Source of the DNA: Lepidurus packardi | Lineage: Eukaryota > Arthropoda > Branchiopoda > Notostraca > Triopsidae | DNA: 64,000 bases | NCBI GenBank assembly: GCA_023053545.1 | Contig: JAKZAN010000004.1 | Coordinates: 6,758,001-6,822,000 of the forward strand | Reading direction: 5' to 3' | Shown: positions 40,937 to 54,058 of the stretch, one piece after another | Numbering within the stretch: position 1 is the stretch's first letter | How the letters are laid out: every line of letters begins with the position of its first letter | Made by a program: the position numbers and the translations under genes | Notes under the pieces: generated by a model | Database searches by the model: none | What the model saw: the letters and a program-made list of their open reading frames with translations, nothing else | Told to the model about the DNA's origin: nothing

Positions 40937-41350
40937 TTAAAGGCTCCCGTGTGCCCTGAGCTATACGCAATTCAGTCATTTAGCATGGCGAAATTCGGAA
41001 CGACTTTTTTTTACTAATCCGTTACATATTACCAGAAACTCTCTTAACAGTAAAGCTAAGCAAAATAAGTATTAGTACCCACACCTTAGATTTCCTTCTC
41101 CAGTTCATAATAAATTAGCACCATGCAAATAAAACAGTAATCAATGGAGATTCACTTTACAACTATATGAAATAAGCTGACAAAAGAAAGTGCTTTTGAT
41201 AGTGCACTTTGTGATGAGATCAGGAAAATGTATGCCACCGAAATTGCACGCAAATAAAAAAAAATCGTTCTCTAGAAATTTGTCTCCGAATTTCGAAGAT
41301 TTCCAGCATGTACAAAAAGACATTAATCCTTGGAAGTCCCTCTGGAGAAG
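40937..41350. mobile_element. MITE, family B, copy 2 (right end not found)
   Basis: Begins TTTAAAGGCTCCCGTGTGCC only 20 bp after copy 1, in direct orientation. Shared interior blocks (TTTAGCATGGCGAAATTCGG, CATAATAAATTAGCACCATG, TAGAAATTTGTCTCCGAATT) align in order with copy 1. The match fades near 41350, so the right end is lost or diverged. Confidence 0.6.
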
Positions 41351-44114
41351 GCGTTTTTGTTTACCTACGTCCATTAAGGTAGCCAAGTTTAGCGGGTTTT
41401 TTATCCTGTGTTTGTTAAGCTCAAGAAATAATCCTCATCTTGGACTATGTGTAATGAAAAACAAGAATGCTTTGCAGGTAGACAAACCCGACAACGTAAC
41501 GAATGATGCTCTATAAACTCAAGGATGAGGTGATGATAAGACATGGTGTGGACATTAAGACAAAAATAAAATCCAGCAGGAGCTTAAAAAAATAAAGACT
41601 CAAGAAATCGAAAAAAGAAAACGTCAGGTGTCAGTATGGCTCGCCCATGTTAGCACGCCAAGCTTCAATGAGTTAACTCGGTTTCACGGGGTGCGACAAC
41701 CGTACACGTGTGAAAACGTCCTGAATTCCTTGGGTGGAGCTGGCGATAAAAACTGCCAGTCTCGCTCGCCTGCGAAATGCTATTTGAGAAATGAAATTAA
41801 AACCAAACTAAACCGTATAAAATACTCATTCCGAGGATTTACGAATACCACAAGCTTTCAGAACAAAGTAAACAATGGAAAGTAGTAAATTCTCTTACAA
41901 TTCCTTCAATTCTTTAACATAGATAAGCAAGGAACGTAAGTTTCGACTCTTGTAGGATTGTCGAGCATACTTTCTGGATTAAATTCTAAGTAGAGAGTGG
42001 GGGGAATGAGATTGATACGTCTATGTTTATTTTTTTTTCTTTCCTTTTTTTCCGGCACTGAATTGATGAGAAAAGAGGCTTCTTGAACTTCAAAAGGCTG
42101 CTCTTGGCACCTTATATTGTTGCGTTCGGTATACACTATATATCCCGGAGTATGAGGAAGCGAGGTGTTATACATAGGAAATTTTGAAAGGTTCGAGCCA
42201 GTCGAGCGCCGCTTGAAGTAGAGGAAAAAGGAGAAGCACGTTGGAGAGACGGAGGCGAGATGCTTCGAAAATGAAGCAACGGGAATACAATTCTCTCTCT
42301 TTGGGGACCGTAATCCTCCTATTCCCAGTCTTAGTGCTCGCATGGAGTTGGGTTAAAAGTCTGTGCTCCGCTGCATTGCTCGCTCGCTTACGGTGTGGAT
42401 GGATGCTCTTTTCTTGCAAGTGTTCCAAAAAGGTTACAGAATCGTGTTGGAGGGTAAAGAAAGAAGGGGAAATGGGTAGGAACTAATAAAAATAAAAAAA
42501 TAGAATATCTAGGGCGCTGCTCTCCCAAATTTTCAGGCGAGTTCGCGGGATGTGGGACGATAAGCAGGAGCCATTGGCTCATCATATATCAGTGTCAAGA
42601 CGCACTTTAAGTAGAAGTTCTGGCAACGATGCCTGCATACTTAAAAGACAGCCACAGCACCCACCGCAGCATCTACACAGCCTCTAACTGTCATTAGTCT
42701 TCCAGCGATAGTCTTCACCCAAACCTATAGTGATGTATATCTCTGAAAAATCCAACGATTTCTCGCTTACCGATTATGGTTATTTTCCTTTATCTGTTTA
42801 GTTTATAAGCAAAAAAGCAAGGATAAATTAGTTTAAGAGATTGACACGTGGTGATCACATGCTTTCCTTGATCTTTTTCTATCCACTCTCAATTTACACT
42901 TTACTTTCACGAAGACATCGTTTATGCAAACCCAGGAAGAGAATCGATATCCGAGCATAGTTTACATGGGGAAAATGTTGGAGGAGAGACAGCTTTGAGT
43001 TTTCTTGTGCGTTTTAGAACACGGGGAGCATAACTGTTCGAAGTTAAAAGGGCCAAAGACCTTTAACAATAGGAAGTTGGTTGATTTCAGGTTCCGTTTG
43101 CATGTGGGGGGCCATCACTTGATTTGATGGGCTGCTGCTCTCCGACTCTCGTGATCTCCCTTTCGGTTTCACGATCTATCGCCAGATGAATGGATGGCTA
43201 GAAGATTAAACGAACGCAAGTTGTTTCATCGAGGGGAAAAGTAACTCAAGGCAAAACCAAAGAGAGAGAGAGTAATACCGAAAGGCGAAAAGCCACCGCT
43301 GCTTCCCAGAAAACACCAACTTATTGAATCCAACATGAGTTCGGCGATTCCCGGGATCATATACCCAGAATATACCCGTGTCCCTGCTTGGAAAAACCAA
43401 AACCAAAATTAGCTTGCACACGCTAACAGCGTAATATAAAAAATCGCAGTTTCTGGGGTTTCGAAGTTTCTTGATGCTCTAACTAACATAACGGCATACT
43501 TATTAGGTAGTAGACAACATCCCGCTTCTGGAGTCAGCCAGCAATCTAGCAAATAAGGCTATATCAGACAAATTTAATCTTAAGCAATATGTTGGGCTTA
43601 AAAGTAGTTACACTTTCAAACATATCGACGTAGTGTCGTATGTCGATGCAGTGACGTATCGGCTCAGGAGTGTTAAACCCACAGTATGATAAAACACAGT
43701 AGGATAACAAGGGTATCTTCCAATGTAAAGGTTTTGGACCAACTTTCTCGGTTTCCGGAGTACATTCAGGTAAAAGGACGTAACATCAAAGGGTACATTC
43801 TTAAACCTCCCAAAAAAGGTCATGAACATTTCTAAAACGCAATGCAGGTCGGATCTTAGGTCAGTCCCAAAGTACCCGAGTACAGGGTGAGTCCAATCCA
43901 GAGCCAGTCAGTCCAGAGTACCCGAGAGAAAGGTCACCAGTCCCCTGTTTGGCGAATGTTCTGTTCTCTTTACGAACCCTTTTTCTAGTAGATTTCTACT
44001 TCACAATATGGTCAAGTCTGTGAGTTCATCCCCTCCTATGTTCCTTAGTACCGCCAAATCCTCTTAAGACAGAGAAATACTAATACGCTTACCTTGAAAG
44101 GTACCCTTGTTGTC
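41351..44114. other. Non-coding stretch
   Basis: No gene or repeat supported. Short purine-rich tracts and a GAGAGAGAGAG run near 43261. Confidence 0.45.
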
Positions 44115-44430
44115 GTACGGTATAAACCGGAATCTCTTATGGCGCTACAGCATGGCAAATTTTGATTCAAAAATGATAACTTTCTGTGCAATATAATGAA
44201 ATTGTATTGTGACAGTTCTACATGGGATGTATTTATCTAGCGCACCTACCACGTAGTATGTTTTTGTTCATACCTTTTTAATAAATTGTGTATCTAAAGT
44301 CAAATTTATGAAAATTTTAAATAAATGTATCAAAATGGAATTATCTGACTGCACTAGATTGTCTATCTAAGATATTTTAAAAATCAATTATCTCTTCTCA
44401 ACTTTTCTCTGTATTACGTTCTTTCCGTTG
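44115..44430 (+). mobile_element. MITE family A, copy 2 (truncated)
   Basis: Starts near TCGTACGGTATAAACCGGAA and continues TTATGGCGCTACAGCATGGC and GCAATATAATGAAATTGTAT, colinear with the 48893 copy. The right inverted repeat is missing and the left one is eroded (no TTAAGGC). Confidence 0.65.
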
Positions 44431-46119
44431 CAGCGTTTCCCCGATATGGCAACAATGAATAACATACGCACTCAAAAAAGTGCTCTACGCTTCTCCTCAC
44501 TCAACAATGAAAATAAGAGAATGATAGTTTTCGTTGTAGAGAGCCACAGCCTGCTCTCTACCATGCAAACTTTAGTCGAGTCAAGTTTTCATTGTTCCTT
44601 TACTACAAAACTGAAAAAAACGAGCTAAAAGCATGGCTAAAGCAACGCTAACAAGTCTTTCCGGAAGCTAATTGAGTGTATTTCTGCGTTAGCCTTGTTT
44701 TTGGACGACCCCAGAGAATTATGTATGCCATTGGACATTAGGGAAATGCGCATACAATTATAAAGGTCTAGGAATTTCCAGGGAGCTGAGCGGAGAAATG
44801 TTGAAATGCTTCTAGAGAAGAAATATTGGTGTGAAACAGCGTGAAACTATGTATTACTGTATATGTATAGTTGGCCTGTTTTGGGGGGCTGACAAATGGG
44901 CTGTTTGCGTGTATCGATTCAAGGCGCATTATACGGCTAATAAGAAAGGCATAACTTTGGCAGTTGCATCGTTTTGTCTCCTTCTGTCGCTTTTCACATA
45001 ATTCAGCGTGCAAAACACGAAAACACGAAAAGGAGTTCCACTGGAGAACAATACACATCACCTATGCGTGCCGGACACCCCGTTGACCTGAAGCAGGAAA
45101 CGAGGCACCTGCTCTCACATTTCTCTCTCCCTTTTACATCCAGCGTGCGAAGACATCATTTCCAATTGGCATGAATTGGAAAACAAATCGTTGCTCATAT
45201 TTTCCCTAGCGAAATTGTCTTTGATTCCGTTTCTTTTGTTGGAGTGTCAGTAGTACCGGGCGCGGGCCCCCGGTAACCATGACTGATGCGCTTCGTGATT
45301 ATAAAGTTGACTTGACACTGACAGCAATTTTTTTTACCCCCAAACCGCTTAGATTCCTTTTAAGATTCTACTTTCTGACGCGTTGCATGTTACCCCAGGG
45401 CACCTAAGGCGGTTTACAGTCATTCTCGTCGCCTGGTAGCGAGTTTGGCAATCAAATTCCCTCAATATAGTGTATCCCCCTTACCGATCCTTTTTTTCTT
45501 TCTTGGGTCTGACTTCATGTTTTGGTAGGGAGAGGAGGGTATTTAAAACTGATGGAGAGAGCCCACGAAGTTGATATTGATCAAGGTGTATATCGTAGGT
45601 GGATGTAACTGGCGGTGCGTTTATTTTATTAAGGAAGTGAGGAAGACAGCCCGGAGGCTGGAGAGGGCCGAGATAAGATCGGAGTGATCACAGCAGTATC
45701 CTAGGCTTCCGCATGGTATACACCACTAACGTATAGCAAAAGAGGGAAAAGATCTGGGCACAGCAATATCCAAGGCGTTCATGCGGAGCTCCTCAGACCT
45801 GGCTTATATTGTTGAAGGCTGCAATTAGAGGCACGAAGACACACGCACACCGCTCCCACTCTTTTCTTTCTCCCTCTCTCTGGCACATACATGCACACAC
45901 GGACTTGAGCATAATGTCATCTTTCCTTGATCCATCGAAAGCACCGACTGAGAACCAATGATCCAAGAACCTAACATCGAGAAAATTTCATTTCGCTCTC
46001 ATTCTTGCCTCTCGATCCCACTAGATTAGTAATCATACGTAGGCTAGATGCTATCTAGGCTGTTTTCGGATGCCTACTCAGTGGATTACAAAGGGTTACC
46101 TTTTCGTTATATAGGGGAT
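44431..46119. other. Non-coding stretch
   Basis: No gene. Contains a GC-rich inverted motif, ACCGGGCGCGGGCCCCCGGT at 45255-45274, and CA-rich tracts at 45838-45905. Confidence 0.45.
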
Positions 46120-46345
46120 CCATGGGATCATTAAAAGGGAAATATATCCAACGAAATTGCATCTCAAGGTTTTGATGAATTCTTGTTGTCGATAGTATAA
46201 GAACAAAGTAATTCGTTCCAAATTATTTTCACGAGTTCTTTGCATGCAAACTTTGGGTCATGTCGTCACGTCCGTGTCATGGCGTGGCTTACGGCGCTTG
46301 TTGCCATCTTGTTGTTTACTCCCGTCCTTGAAAAGTTAAATATAT
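46120..46345 (-). repeat. Repeat family C, copy 1
   Basis: On the minus strand, AACAAGCGCCGTAAGCCACG, AGTTTGCATGCAAAGAACTC and ACAAGAATTCATCAAAACCT line up in order with the copies at 49300 and 60265. About 220 bp, non-coding. Confidence 0.6.
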
Positions 46346-48512
46346 AGCTCTCTACTACTATGGATACCGATGACTCTATGAAACCAGAAAGCCACGCTGT
46401 CCTATTTTTAAGTATAAATGTAAGTATTACATTATACATATAAACACAAATATTGTATCATAAATATAAATATTATGTTACCCTAAAAATAAATATTTTA
46501 TTTTAAAATTAAATATATATATATATATTAATATTAGTATCACTCGCGTGACCGAGGAATTGTATCACTAGGTAACTAAAACTTCGCTGTTATTTATAAC
46601 ATAGTTTTTTCTTTTGCTGGGTATTATCTGTTCGAGAACATATTCTTGGTTTTCATGTTGATCATACCTTGCTTTTTCTTATCGTACTTGCAGATTCCCA
46701 GGGATTCAAAGTCACCGGATTTGATGGCACTTGCTGATGCTTCAATTAAGAGATTATTCACACCCAGGATTCGAAGGTAGACCATATTTCATCTTTGCAT
46801 CATAACTAACGGGCTCTAGCCACGCAACAATGTCCCCATCTTGCCGGCAGTATTGGCAAAAAAGTCTGATAAATGCTTCGAACCACTTTCTCTGCCCCTC
46901 GGCTCAACATAATACTGGGCTCTGGGCTCTGCTGGTGTCGTATCTAATGAAGTAATAAGCCGGCTAATGAATTTTGCGAGTGAATAGGGCAAGCACTCAA
47001 GTTGGCTCCCTTTTTTTCCCTGAAGATCATTTTTGTGAGGATCAGTTTTTAGGGATTTTTTGTCACTGTCAATTCCCCAAGCACTCTAAGATTTCTAAGA
47101 AAAGGCACAACAGGCGCTGTCTGACTTGAATGGAAGCTGAGGTTTTGGAAGAGAGGGCCTTTTTTGTGTTGGAACAGTAACGTGAGAGGAAAGAAAATAT
47201 TACAAGTGATGAGTAGCGACAACAATAGGCACATCATCAAGGACTCCCTACCATTGGTCAAGTGTCAACGGTAATTTGCTCCACGACGGATCTTAAAAGT
47301 CATGTCCCCCTACTGATGGCTCCTTTTCTAACAAAGCGGAAGGAAAACGGAAACGAAGAGGCGAAGAGATTTTGGATTCTGGCCATTTCTGGGACAAATG
47401 CTATATAACTGCAGCTCCTTTGCCCCCTTTTTAGAATCCCCTTCCTCCGCCATAATAAAGAAAAAAGATAGAGGTGTCAAATCTGTCGTCAAGAACATAA
47501 CTCCTAATAGGCTCGCCATTGTCTGACATTTGGCTTACTCTTTATTTTCTCTATTTCTTTTTTTTTTTTTGGTCTTTCTTTACTAAAGCAGCTGATCCTA
47601 TCTTTTAGCTTCATTCCTCTCCGTAACGCTGAGCATAAGGTCTTATACCAAAGCTCTTCTTAAGGGGGAAAGAGGGGTGGGGGGTTGAGGGAATGATTTG
47701 GGTTTTGTGGCTTTTAGAGACTATAGGCTCTAGTTTAATTTGCAGGGATTTCGGAGACTAATTGCGACACTTATGTCACTGGTCTTCACATCTGGTGCTC
47801 GTTAGCCTTGCCAGTTGACCTCCCGGTGACAATTGACAAGGCTCAATGGGCCCTGAGATGAGGTCACGACCATACAGCCTCCTTTTTACCGCTCCAATAC
47901 CAAATGTTGAAAAAAAGTTCTCACCATTTGTGACTCATACTGTTTAAGGGGGTGTCCTTTTTTCCTCTTTCTTTTTTATGGGTTTGGTACTTTGACCTCC
48001 GACAAGTCTAAGGCTAGCAAACTATTTAAATGTCTTTTTTTTACCCCCTCTAAGAATATTTTTTTATTTGGGGGTTATTCCCCATTTTTTATGCCTTTCA
48101 TTTTTTTTTTGCCTTTTTTGGATAAAATTTCTATATCATGAATGTGAACAACTTGCAAAACACATGTTCCGCGTAAAGCCTTTTGGGGAACTTTCACATT
48201 TCCAGAATTCGCTTTTGGCATTTTAGGATTGCAAGTGTTCGCCATGGGTTTCTGAGAGGTTTTGGAAAAGAGAAAATGTCCGTTCTTAAGATTGTACATA
48301 TATTTCCCATAAAGGATCATAGCCACTAAAAAAACAACAGCCTTAGAAACAGAGAGCATAAAATCTAGTTCCTACCGATATGTTGCTTTCCATCATACAC
48401 GTTGCATTGCTGAACATTTAAAGTTACAAAAGACTTAGAAAAGAGGCCACACGGCTTTATTGATGTCTCATCGGTGACAGTGTCTGTGGTACGCATAGTT
48501 TTTGTTACTGCT
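46346..48512. other. Non-coding stretch
   Basis: No gene. Contains AT-rich sequence at 46400-46530, including a TATATATATA run, and pyrimidine- and T-rich tracts at 47540-48120. Confidence 0.45.
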
Positions 48513-48896
48513 TTAAGGCTACGGTGCACCTGAACTGTAGACCGAGATGGTTCAATGTAGGAGGTTATTTCTCGATACTTCGTAGGCGACTACTCAAAAA
48601 CCAATAACCAGATTTCAATTCTGTTAGCTCTAAAAATTCAATTGAAAAATAGTCTACTGCAAATCGAAGCCGATTTTTAAGTTAGTTATAATAAGAAGCA
48701 GGTGAAAATTAATGTATGTTTTGCAAATTTACGAAGAACTATTTTTTAAAAATCTCGTCGGTGCGCAGTAGATATCATTATCACTTACAATACTATCAGA
48801 AAGTTATTTTAAAAATTTTAATGCTTTTGGTGGGATCACCTACGCCGTTTCCTGTGCTATTCGCCCATAAGAGACTAAGATGGACCGTAGCCTTAA
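48513..48896. mobile_element. TTAA-bounded MITE, related to family A
   Basis: 384 bp from TTAA (48513) to TTAA (48893). The left end TTAAGGCTACGGTGCACCTG and the right end GATGGACCGTAGCCTTAA form inverted repeats of about 13 bp. The interior differs from the 48893 copy, so it is a relative, not a second copy. The right TTAA is shared with the next element. Confidence 0.75.
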
Positions 48897-49303
48897 GGCC
48901 ACGGTATACTGGAACCCCTTGTGGCGCTATAGCATGAAAATTTTGATTCTAAAATTCTCATTCTGTGTGCAATATAATGAAATTTTATTGCGACAGTAAT
49001 GTATGGGATGCATAAATCTACTTTAACCTGTTGATTTTCATTTTTAGTATCGGTTTCACTAGCTTTTCCCATGGTGTTCAAGTTAGGAAAATGTTAAATA
49101 AATCATTCATCAAAATCTTAAGCAGTAAGTAAAGTAGATTTTTTTATCAAGACATTTTTAGAAAAATAACTTTTCAAGTAACTCTTTCTGATACTTTTAG
49201 TTTGTTGTTTAAAGTATATGAAACTACATTGAGAAATTGCATGACATCAGTGCCACCTTTTGACAAAAAACTATGAACTAATTTCAGTACACCGTAGCTT
49301 TAA
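48893..49303 (+). mobile_element. TTAA-bounded MITE, family A, copy 3 (most complete)
   Basis: 411 bp. Left end TTAAGGCCACGGTATACTGG; right end CAGTACACCGTAGCTTTAA (reverse complement TTAAAGCTACGGTGTACTG). TTAA is present on both sides, as for TTAA-specific piggyBac-type elements. Non-coding; it would need a transposase from elsewhere. Confidence 0.8.
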
Positions 49304-49515
49304 GCAGAGGAGTACACAAACAGAGTGCCCATCGCAGCAAGCGCCGGGAAGCCCCGCCATGATACTTCTGTGTCGTCACGACCAAACTTTGCATGCCTCT
49401 AACTCGTGAACCAGGGCTTTAAGAAATGGGAAACAAAATGTACCTTTTTTAGAATTATATAAACCAAAAGAATCCATTAAAATCTCAACGCGTGAACTTT
49501 AAGTGGCTATTTGCC
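49300..49515 (+). repeat. Repeat family C, copy 2
   Basis: Starts at the TTAA that ends the previous element. It carries CAGCAAGCGCCGGGAAGCCC, ACTTTGCATGCCTCTAACTC and AAGAATCCATTAAAATCTCA, then GCTATTTGCCCTTG, colinear with the 60265 copy. Confidence 0.6.
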
Positions 49516-52500
49516 CTTGAAAGCAAGCGACCGAAAATCTGGAAACTCTTTAGAAGGATCTTCTTTCCTTACGCTAGATATCTCTATTGTATTTATGTGT
49601 ATTAAACAGAGCACATATTTCGTATGTACACATCTATAAGAATGCTTTGAGTTGTGAACATAAGGGAGTCTTAGTTCTAAATAAAAAGTTGGTCAACAGC
49701 TGGCGTCGTGTTCGAGTAAATGAGAAAAGGTTCTCGCAGACACTGGCTTCCAGCTCATGAAAAAGTTGATAGGATATTTCGTGTCCCGCTTTTATTTTCC
49801 GTCTAAGTCTACGTCTAACAACTCGGAATACTACACAGCCACAGCCACAGCTCCCCCTTTCTTTTCCAACATGAACGGGAACGGGGCAAAAAACAGCAAC
49901 AAATTTCGCGGCTGTGTGTAGCTTTGTGGTGGAAGATAATGTCAGGAGGGGAGGAGGTTTCTCCATGTGTTCGTGCGGTACAGTTCCGAATTAATGAAGC
50001 TACTTTTCATATGACGGTTCCGTTCCTTCCCGCTTGGCTCTTTTTGCTTGTCCTCCTTTTTGCTCTTTTACGAGTGGACGAAAACCCAAAATTGCCACAC
50101 AAAAAAAACGTGGAGACTTGTACCTGACGCCTATTGTATATGGGTATGTTGGTGCAGCGGCAAATGTTGTCATTCATATGCATCGCAACGCGAGGACAAT
50201 GCATATCTCTGGACTCCTGGAAATGTTTCAAGACTCCCCCTCGCCACCTTCTTTGGGGAGGCGGGTAAGACAAGTCCAAAGGGTTCGTTTAATGAAAAGC
50301 ATTCTTCTTGTGGGCGGCTTCTAACTCCCTCTCAACCAAGAAAGCGGGAAATGCGAGACCGCAACTCCGCTCTTCTTCTAAACATTGCGGAATTAGACAA
50401 GTGCAATGCTACAGTAGTGTGTGGCCAGGGCCTTGTTTAGGACGAGTACACCACTTATGGTTGGTGAGCTTCTCTTCGCTGCGTATTTTTTGTTGTTGTT
50501 TTTGGTCGGCTTTTTTTTGGGTGGGCGGGGCTTAATTACGAGCTCTGATATGCCTAACGAAAAGGACCATTGAAAAATAAATTAAAAACCTAAAAAAAGA
50601 CTAACTAAGAAGGAAACAAGATAGAAATAGAGAAAGAAAAACGGAAGCGTTGGGCTAAAGTGAAAGATGAAAAAGGGGGGGAATGTTTAGATCAAGGAGT
50701 AAATAAGAAGAGGTTGCCCTGGGTGTACAGTATAGGACTGTGATGCTTCCCCAAAATAGCGTAAAGAAATAAGGAAAAAAAGAAAGAAAATGAAGCATTT
50801 TCGACCTCTCCCACGATGCTGGCCAAAGATGCTGGCCAAAGATACGGGAGATCAAAGGCTGAAGGGAAAGAGAAGGCTAAGGCTATCAAGCGTGATAAGT
50901 GTCCGAGAGTGTTATATGCATGCCGAATACTGGTTGTGATGGGCCATGGCTTGCATCACAGGAAAAAGGAAAATAAACAATTTTCGGTGGGGTATAGAGA
51001 CCATTGAGAGCTTATTTGCCTAGGTTTAAAAAAAGAAACGCACATACTTGGTTTCACTCAGCAGCGATGATGCTGCTGGTGGGAAGAACAGGGGTCGAAT
51101 ATCCAAGAGTTTGAGTTTTATGTGTCGCTTGGGTTCCTCAAGGTTAACATCAACTCGACTCCGCAGTCTTCGGAGACAGTTTTATGTTTAGATCGCCCTT
51201 TTTGATTACATTAGAAGGTATATATACACCACCAACAGAAGGAAGAACAAAAAGAACCGGGTCCAAAATAATGCTCCAATTGTAAACACTACTTCTTCCT
51301 ATTCATATATACTTCTACTTCTTCTATACTTAATGTATAATATATACGTTCATATATACTTAATTCAAAAATATAATTATTAATTCACAATATATACGTT
51401 CATATGTACTTGACTATGGTTTTTCGAAAAGTTGAGGTAGAAAGAGATGAAAGGAGCGGGAACGGGTTTTGATTTGGAAACTTATAGCTTGACTCTATAT
51501 ACGCGCTTTTAACGTGACGGAAGTGGGGCAATTCGGCGACCCGAGGTTTCTGTCTATAATATATGGCCATCATGGAAGTTATTAGTGTGTTTGCGTGTTC
51601 ACGAGGCTGGAAATTAAACCGTTATAAAAGGCTTTGCGGGTTGTCTCTCTCTCTTCCTCCCCGCAAACCCCCAAGTAAGCTGTTAAAAAACATTGCTTTA
51701 GAAAAGATGATGATGGATGACTTGCGAGTGCAAGTTTACGTCAGGATAAAGCGACATAAGTGCGGAATTGAACTTCCTGAGTCCGGAGCTACTTTCGGGC
51801 CCGCCTTTTTTGCTTCGTATGGGAGCTCGCTCACTAGTACTGCCCGTCTTTTGAAGAAAGTTCTGCGCGAAAAGCGTTCGCGTCCCAAGTTCATCCGGCC
51901 CCAATTTCCCTTCAAGCTTCATCAACTCCTTTCTATGACGGCGCTTTTCGCAGCTCGAAAAGCCCTACGCTTCTTGAGAGAGCTCAACTTTTGTCTTATT
52001 TTTTGTCTTCCAATTCTTTTTCTCCCAATTTTCTTTTTTTACCCAAACTGGGTCTACTAATACCGTTGGAATATACAGAAAAAGGTAAAAGAAATGAGAG
52101 TTCTAATGGGTTCGTTTACCGCAAAAATCTTTCATCTCTTTTTTTAAAAAAAAACGCTTTTCGTGTGCAGTTAAGAAACCGTAAATTGGACCCATTCCTG
52201 CACGATTTAAAGGGCGCGGGAAATCGATTAAAATTGAATTCCTGCTCAAGCCTAAAAAGAAAAAAAAAGGACAAAAAATGGAAGGTCCTCGCAATTTTTG
52301 TTGCTGGGATATTTCTTCGAACAGGCGTTGAAAAGATAAAAAAAAAGTTGGCCTAGGCTAAGAAGAGCAAAAAAGGAACAAAATAAAAAGTATCCAAAAA
52401 TGTAAAAAGAAAGATTTTTTCCTTTTTTTCCGCTCTTTGGACCGTACAATTCCTTTCATTATCTCCGTAGGACGTCTTGTGCGTCGCTGGCGTCGTCGGC

Positions 52501-53877
52501 GTCGAGTCCCACCAACACATTCTGCTATGCATCGCGACCCAAGGATGAGTCTTTAGAGGTAGGCTAGCGCCAGGAAAAGAGGCAGTCTGGGGCCAACTGC
52601 AGGACGATCAACTACTATGTCCTCGGGCGTTTCCCAATTTTGCATGCGAACCCAGTTAAAATCGGCGTGGAAGGAAAAAAATCACTCTTTTAAACCCTTC
52701 TACTTCAAACGCCTTGCCTGAGAATTAAACGGCGCGGTCCCTCAGATTCTCTCGAATCAGAATCGGATTCCGGTAAAAAAGTGGGTGAAAAAGAACGAAG
52801 GATTCTCGTTATTGTTTCTCTTACGTCACTGGGACAGAGCACGTGCCTCCAGCATCACCTCAAACCGTGTTTTGATTTTTGACTTCAAATCAGAACTCTT
52901 GCCGAGATTGCATATATCTTACGCAAGGTGGCGTGTCGGAAAAAAAACTTTGTCGTGTAATTTGGACGCTCCTCAAAGTCTTTTCCCGCCTTGGGTGTGA
53001 CTACCAACAAAACGGTTTTGATTGACTATCGTGCGTGGAATCTTGAATTCTAAAAACTTGGCATTGTTGTGGAGACGAAAAAGGGTACAAGGGTACAGGC
53101 TACCAATAGATTTGTTCCGACCCTGAAGAAATTTTAAAAATACATTAAATAGCAAATTAGAGCACCTGGAATTGACTCCCAAGTGGCTTGACTGGTGTCC
53201 TGTTATAAGTGGTCGTGGTGTGTACTTAAGGATCTTGATTCAGCACTTAGGCTTACTTGAAGAGTGGATGTTGAAAAACCTGACAGTGTTATTGTCGTCA
53301 CTGTACGCTCATAAGAGATATTTCTTTTATCAATTTCCGTCTCAGTGAGACCATTAAAGAGTGGGGTGAAACGGCAGAGGAAACGACCCTGGGGCAAAAG
53401 GAAGAAATAAAGAGCAAACAGAGCAAGAAGAGCAAAGCATATAAGGACGCTCCAAAACGCGGTCTGATAGTGTTGGGGTAAGTCATGGGCCGTGGCACAG
53501 ACATGTGGGACTGTCAGCTGATGTTAATTAATGTCACCAGCTTCTCTTCATCCTTGTCCCCTTGTCTTTGTCCTTCGTGCCCTTCTTTATGTCTTTTCAC
53601 TTTATATATTCTTTTTTGTCTTTCGTGTGTGTGTCTTTCGCCATACACGCTTTTGCCCCCCCCCCCCCCCCTTCTACTGTCTTCGTTCTTTCTCTGGCGA
53701 TATGTGTAGCCCGTGCAGCACACGCTTTCCAATTTGTCGCGATTCTTTACTCCTTTAGCTTTTTGCGACGTTTCCCTTCTTCGTGTAGGGGTTGGGGGCA
53801 AGCCTTACACATTTAATGAAAAGGAGACGACTAGAACCCAAGATTTGGACTTGGGTACCGTATATATATATAAAATT
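49516..53877. other. Non-coding stretch
   Basis: No gene supported. An AT-rich block at 51200-51420 repeats AATATATACGTTCATAT twice (51340 and 51390). Long purine/pyrimidine tracts at 50570-50800 and 52080-52440. C16 at 53656-53671. A 165-codon frame at 51563-52060 has no domain. Confidence 0.45.
53656..53671. repeat. Poly(C) tract, 16 nt
   Basis: Uninterrupted C16 on the plus strand. Confidence 0.98.
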
Positions 53878-54055
53878 GTTTGACGCAGTAGTGCTGCTTT
53901 GTTTTCGCGAAATGGTAAAAAAAGAAGGAAAATGGGAGAATTTTTTTTATGTGGAACAAACTTAGCGCAGGTGATACATTTTTTGTGGGGTCACAAACAC
54001 ACACAGGGTCGGACGTCGCTGAAACTTAGCTCCGAAAACGCCATTTGAAAGTAAA
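53878..54055 (+). repeat. Direct repeat, left copy (about 180 bp)
   Basis: Shares CTTAGCGCAGGTGAT, CATTTTTTGTGGGGTCACAA and ACACACAC with the right copy at 54898-55082, in the same order, at roughly 75-80% identity by eye. Immediately precedes the TA-flanked element. Confidence 0.75.
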
Positions 54056-54058
54056 GTA

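Noticed and set aside
51563..52060. 165-codon plus-strand ORF
   Set aside because: Ends in a Phe/Leu/Pro run from a pyrimidine tract; no domain; likely chance.
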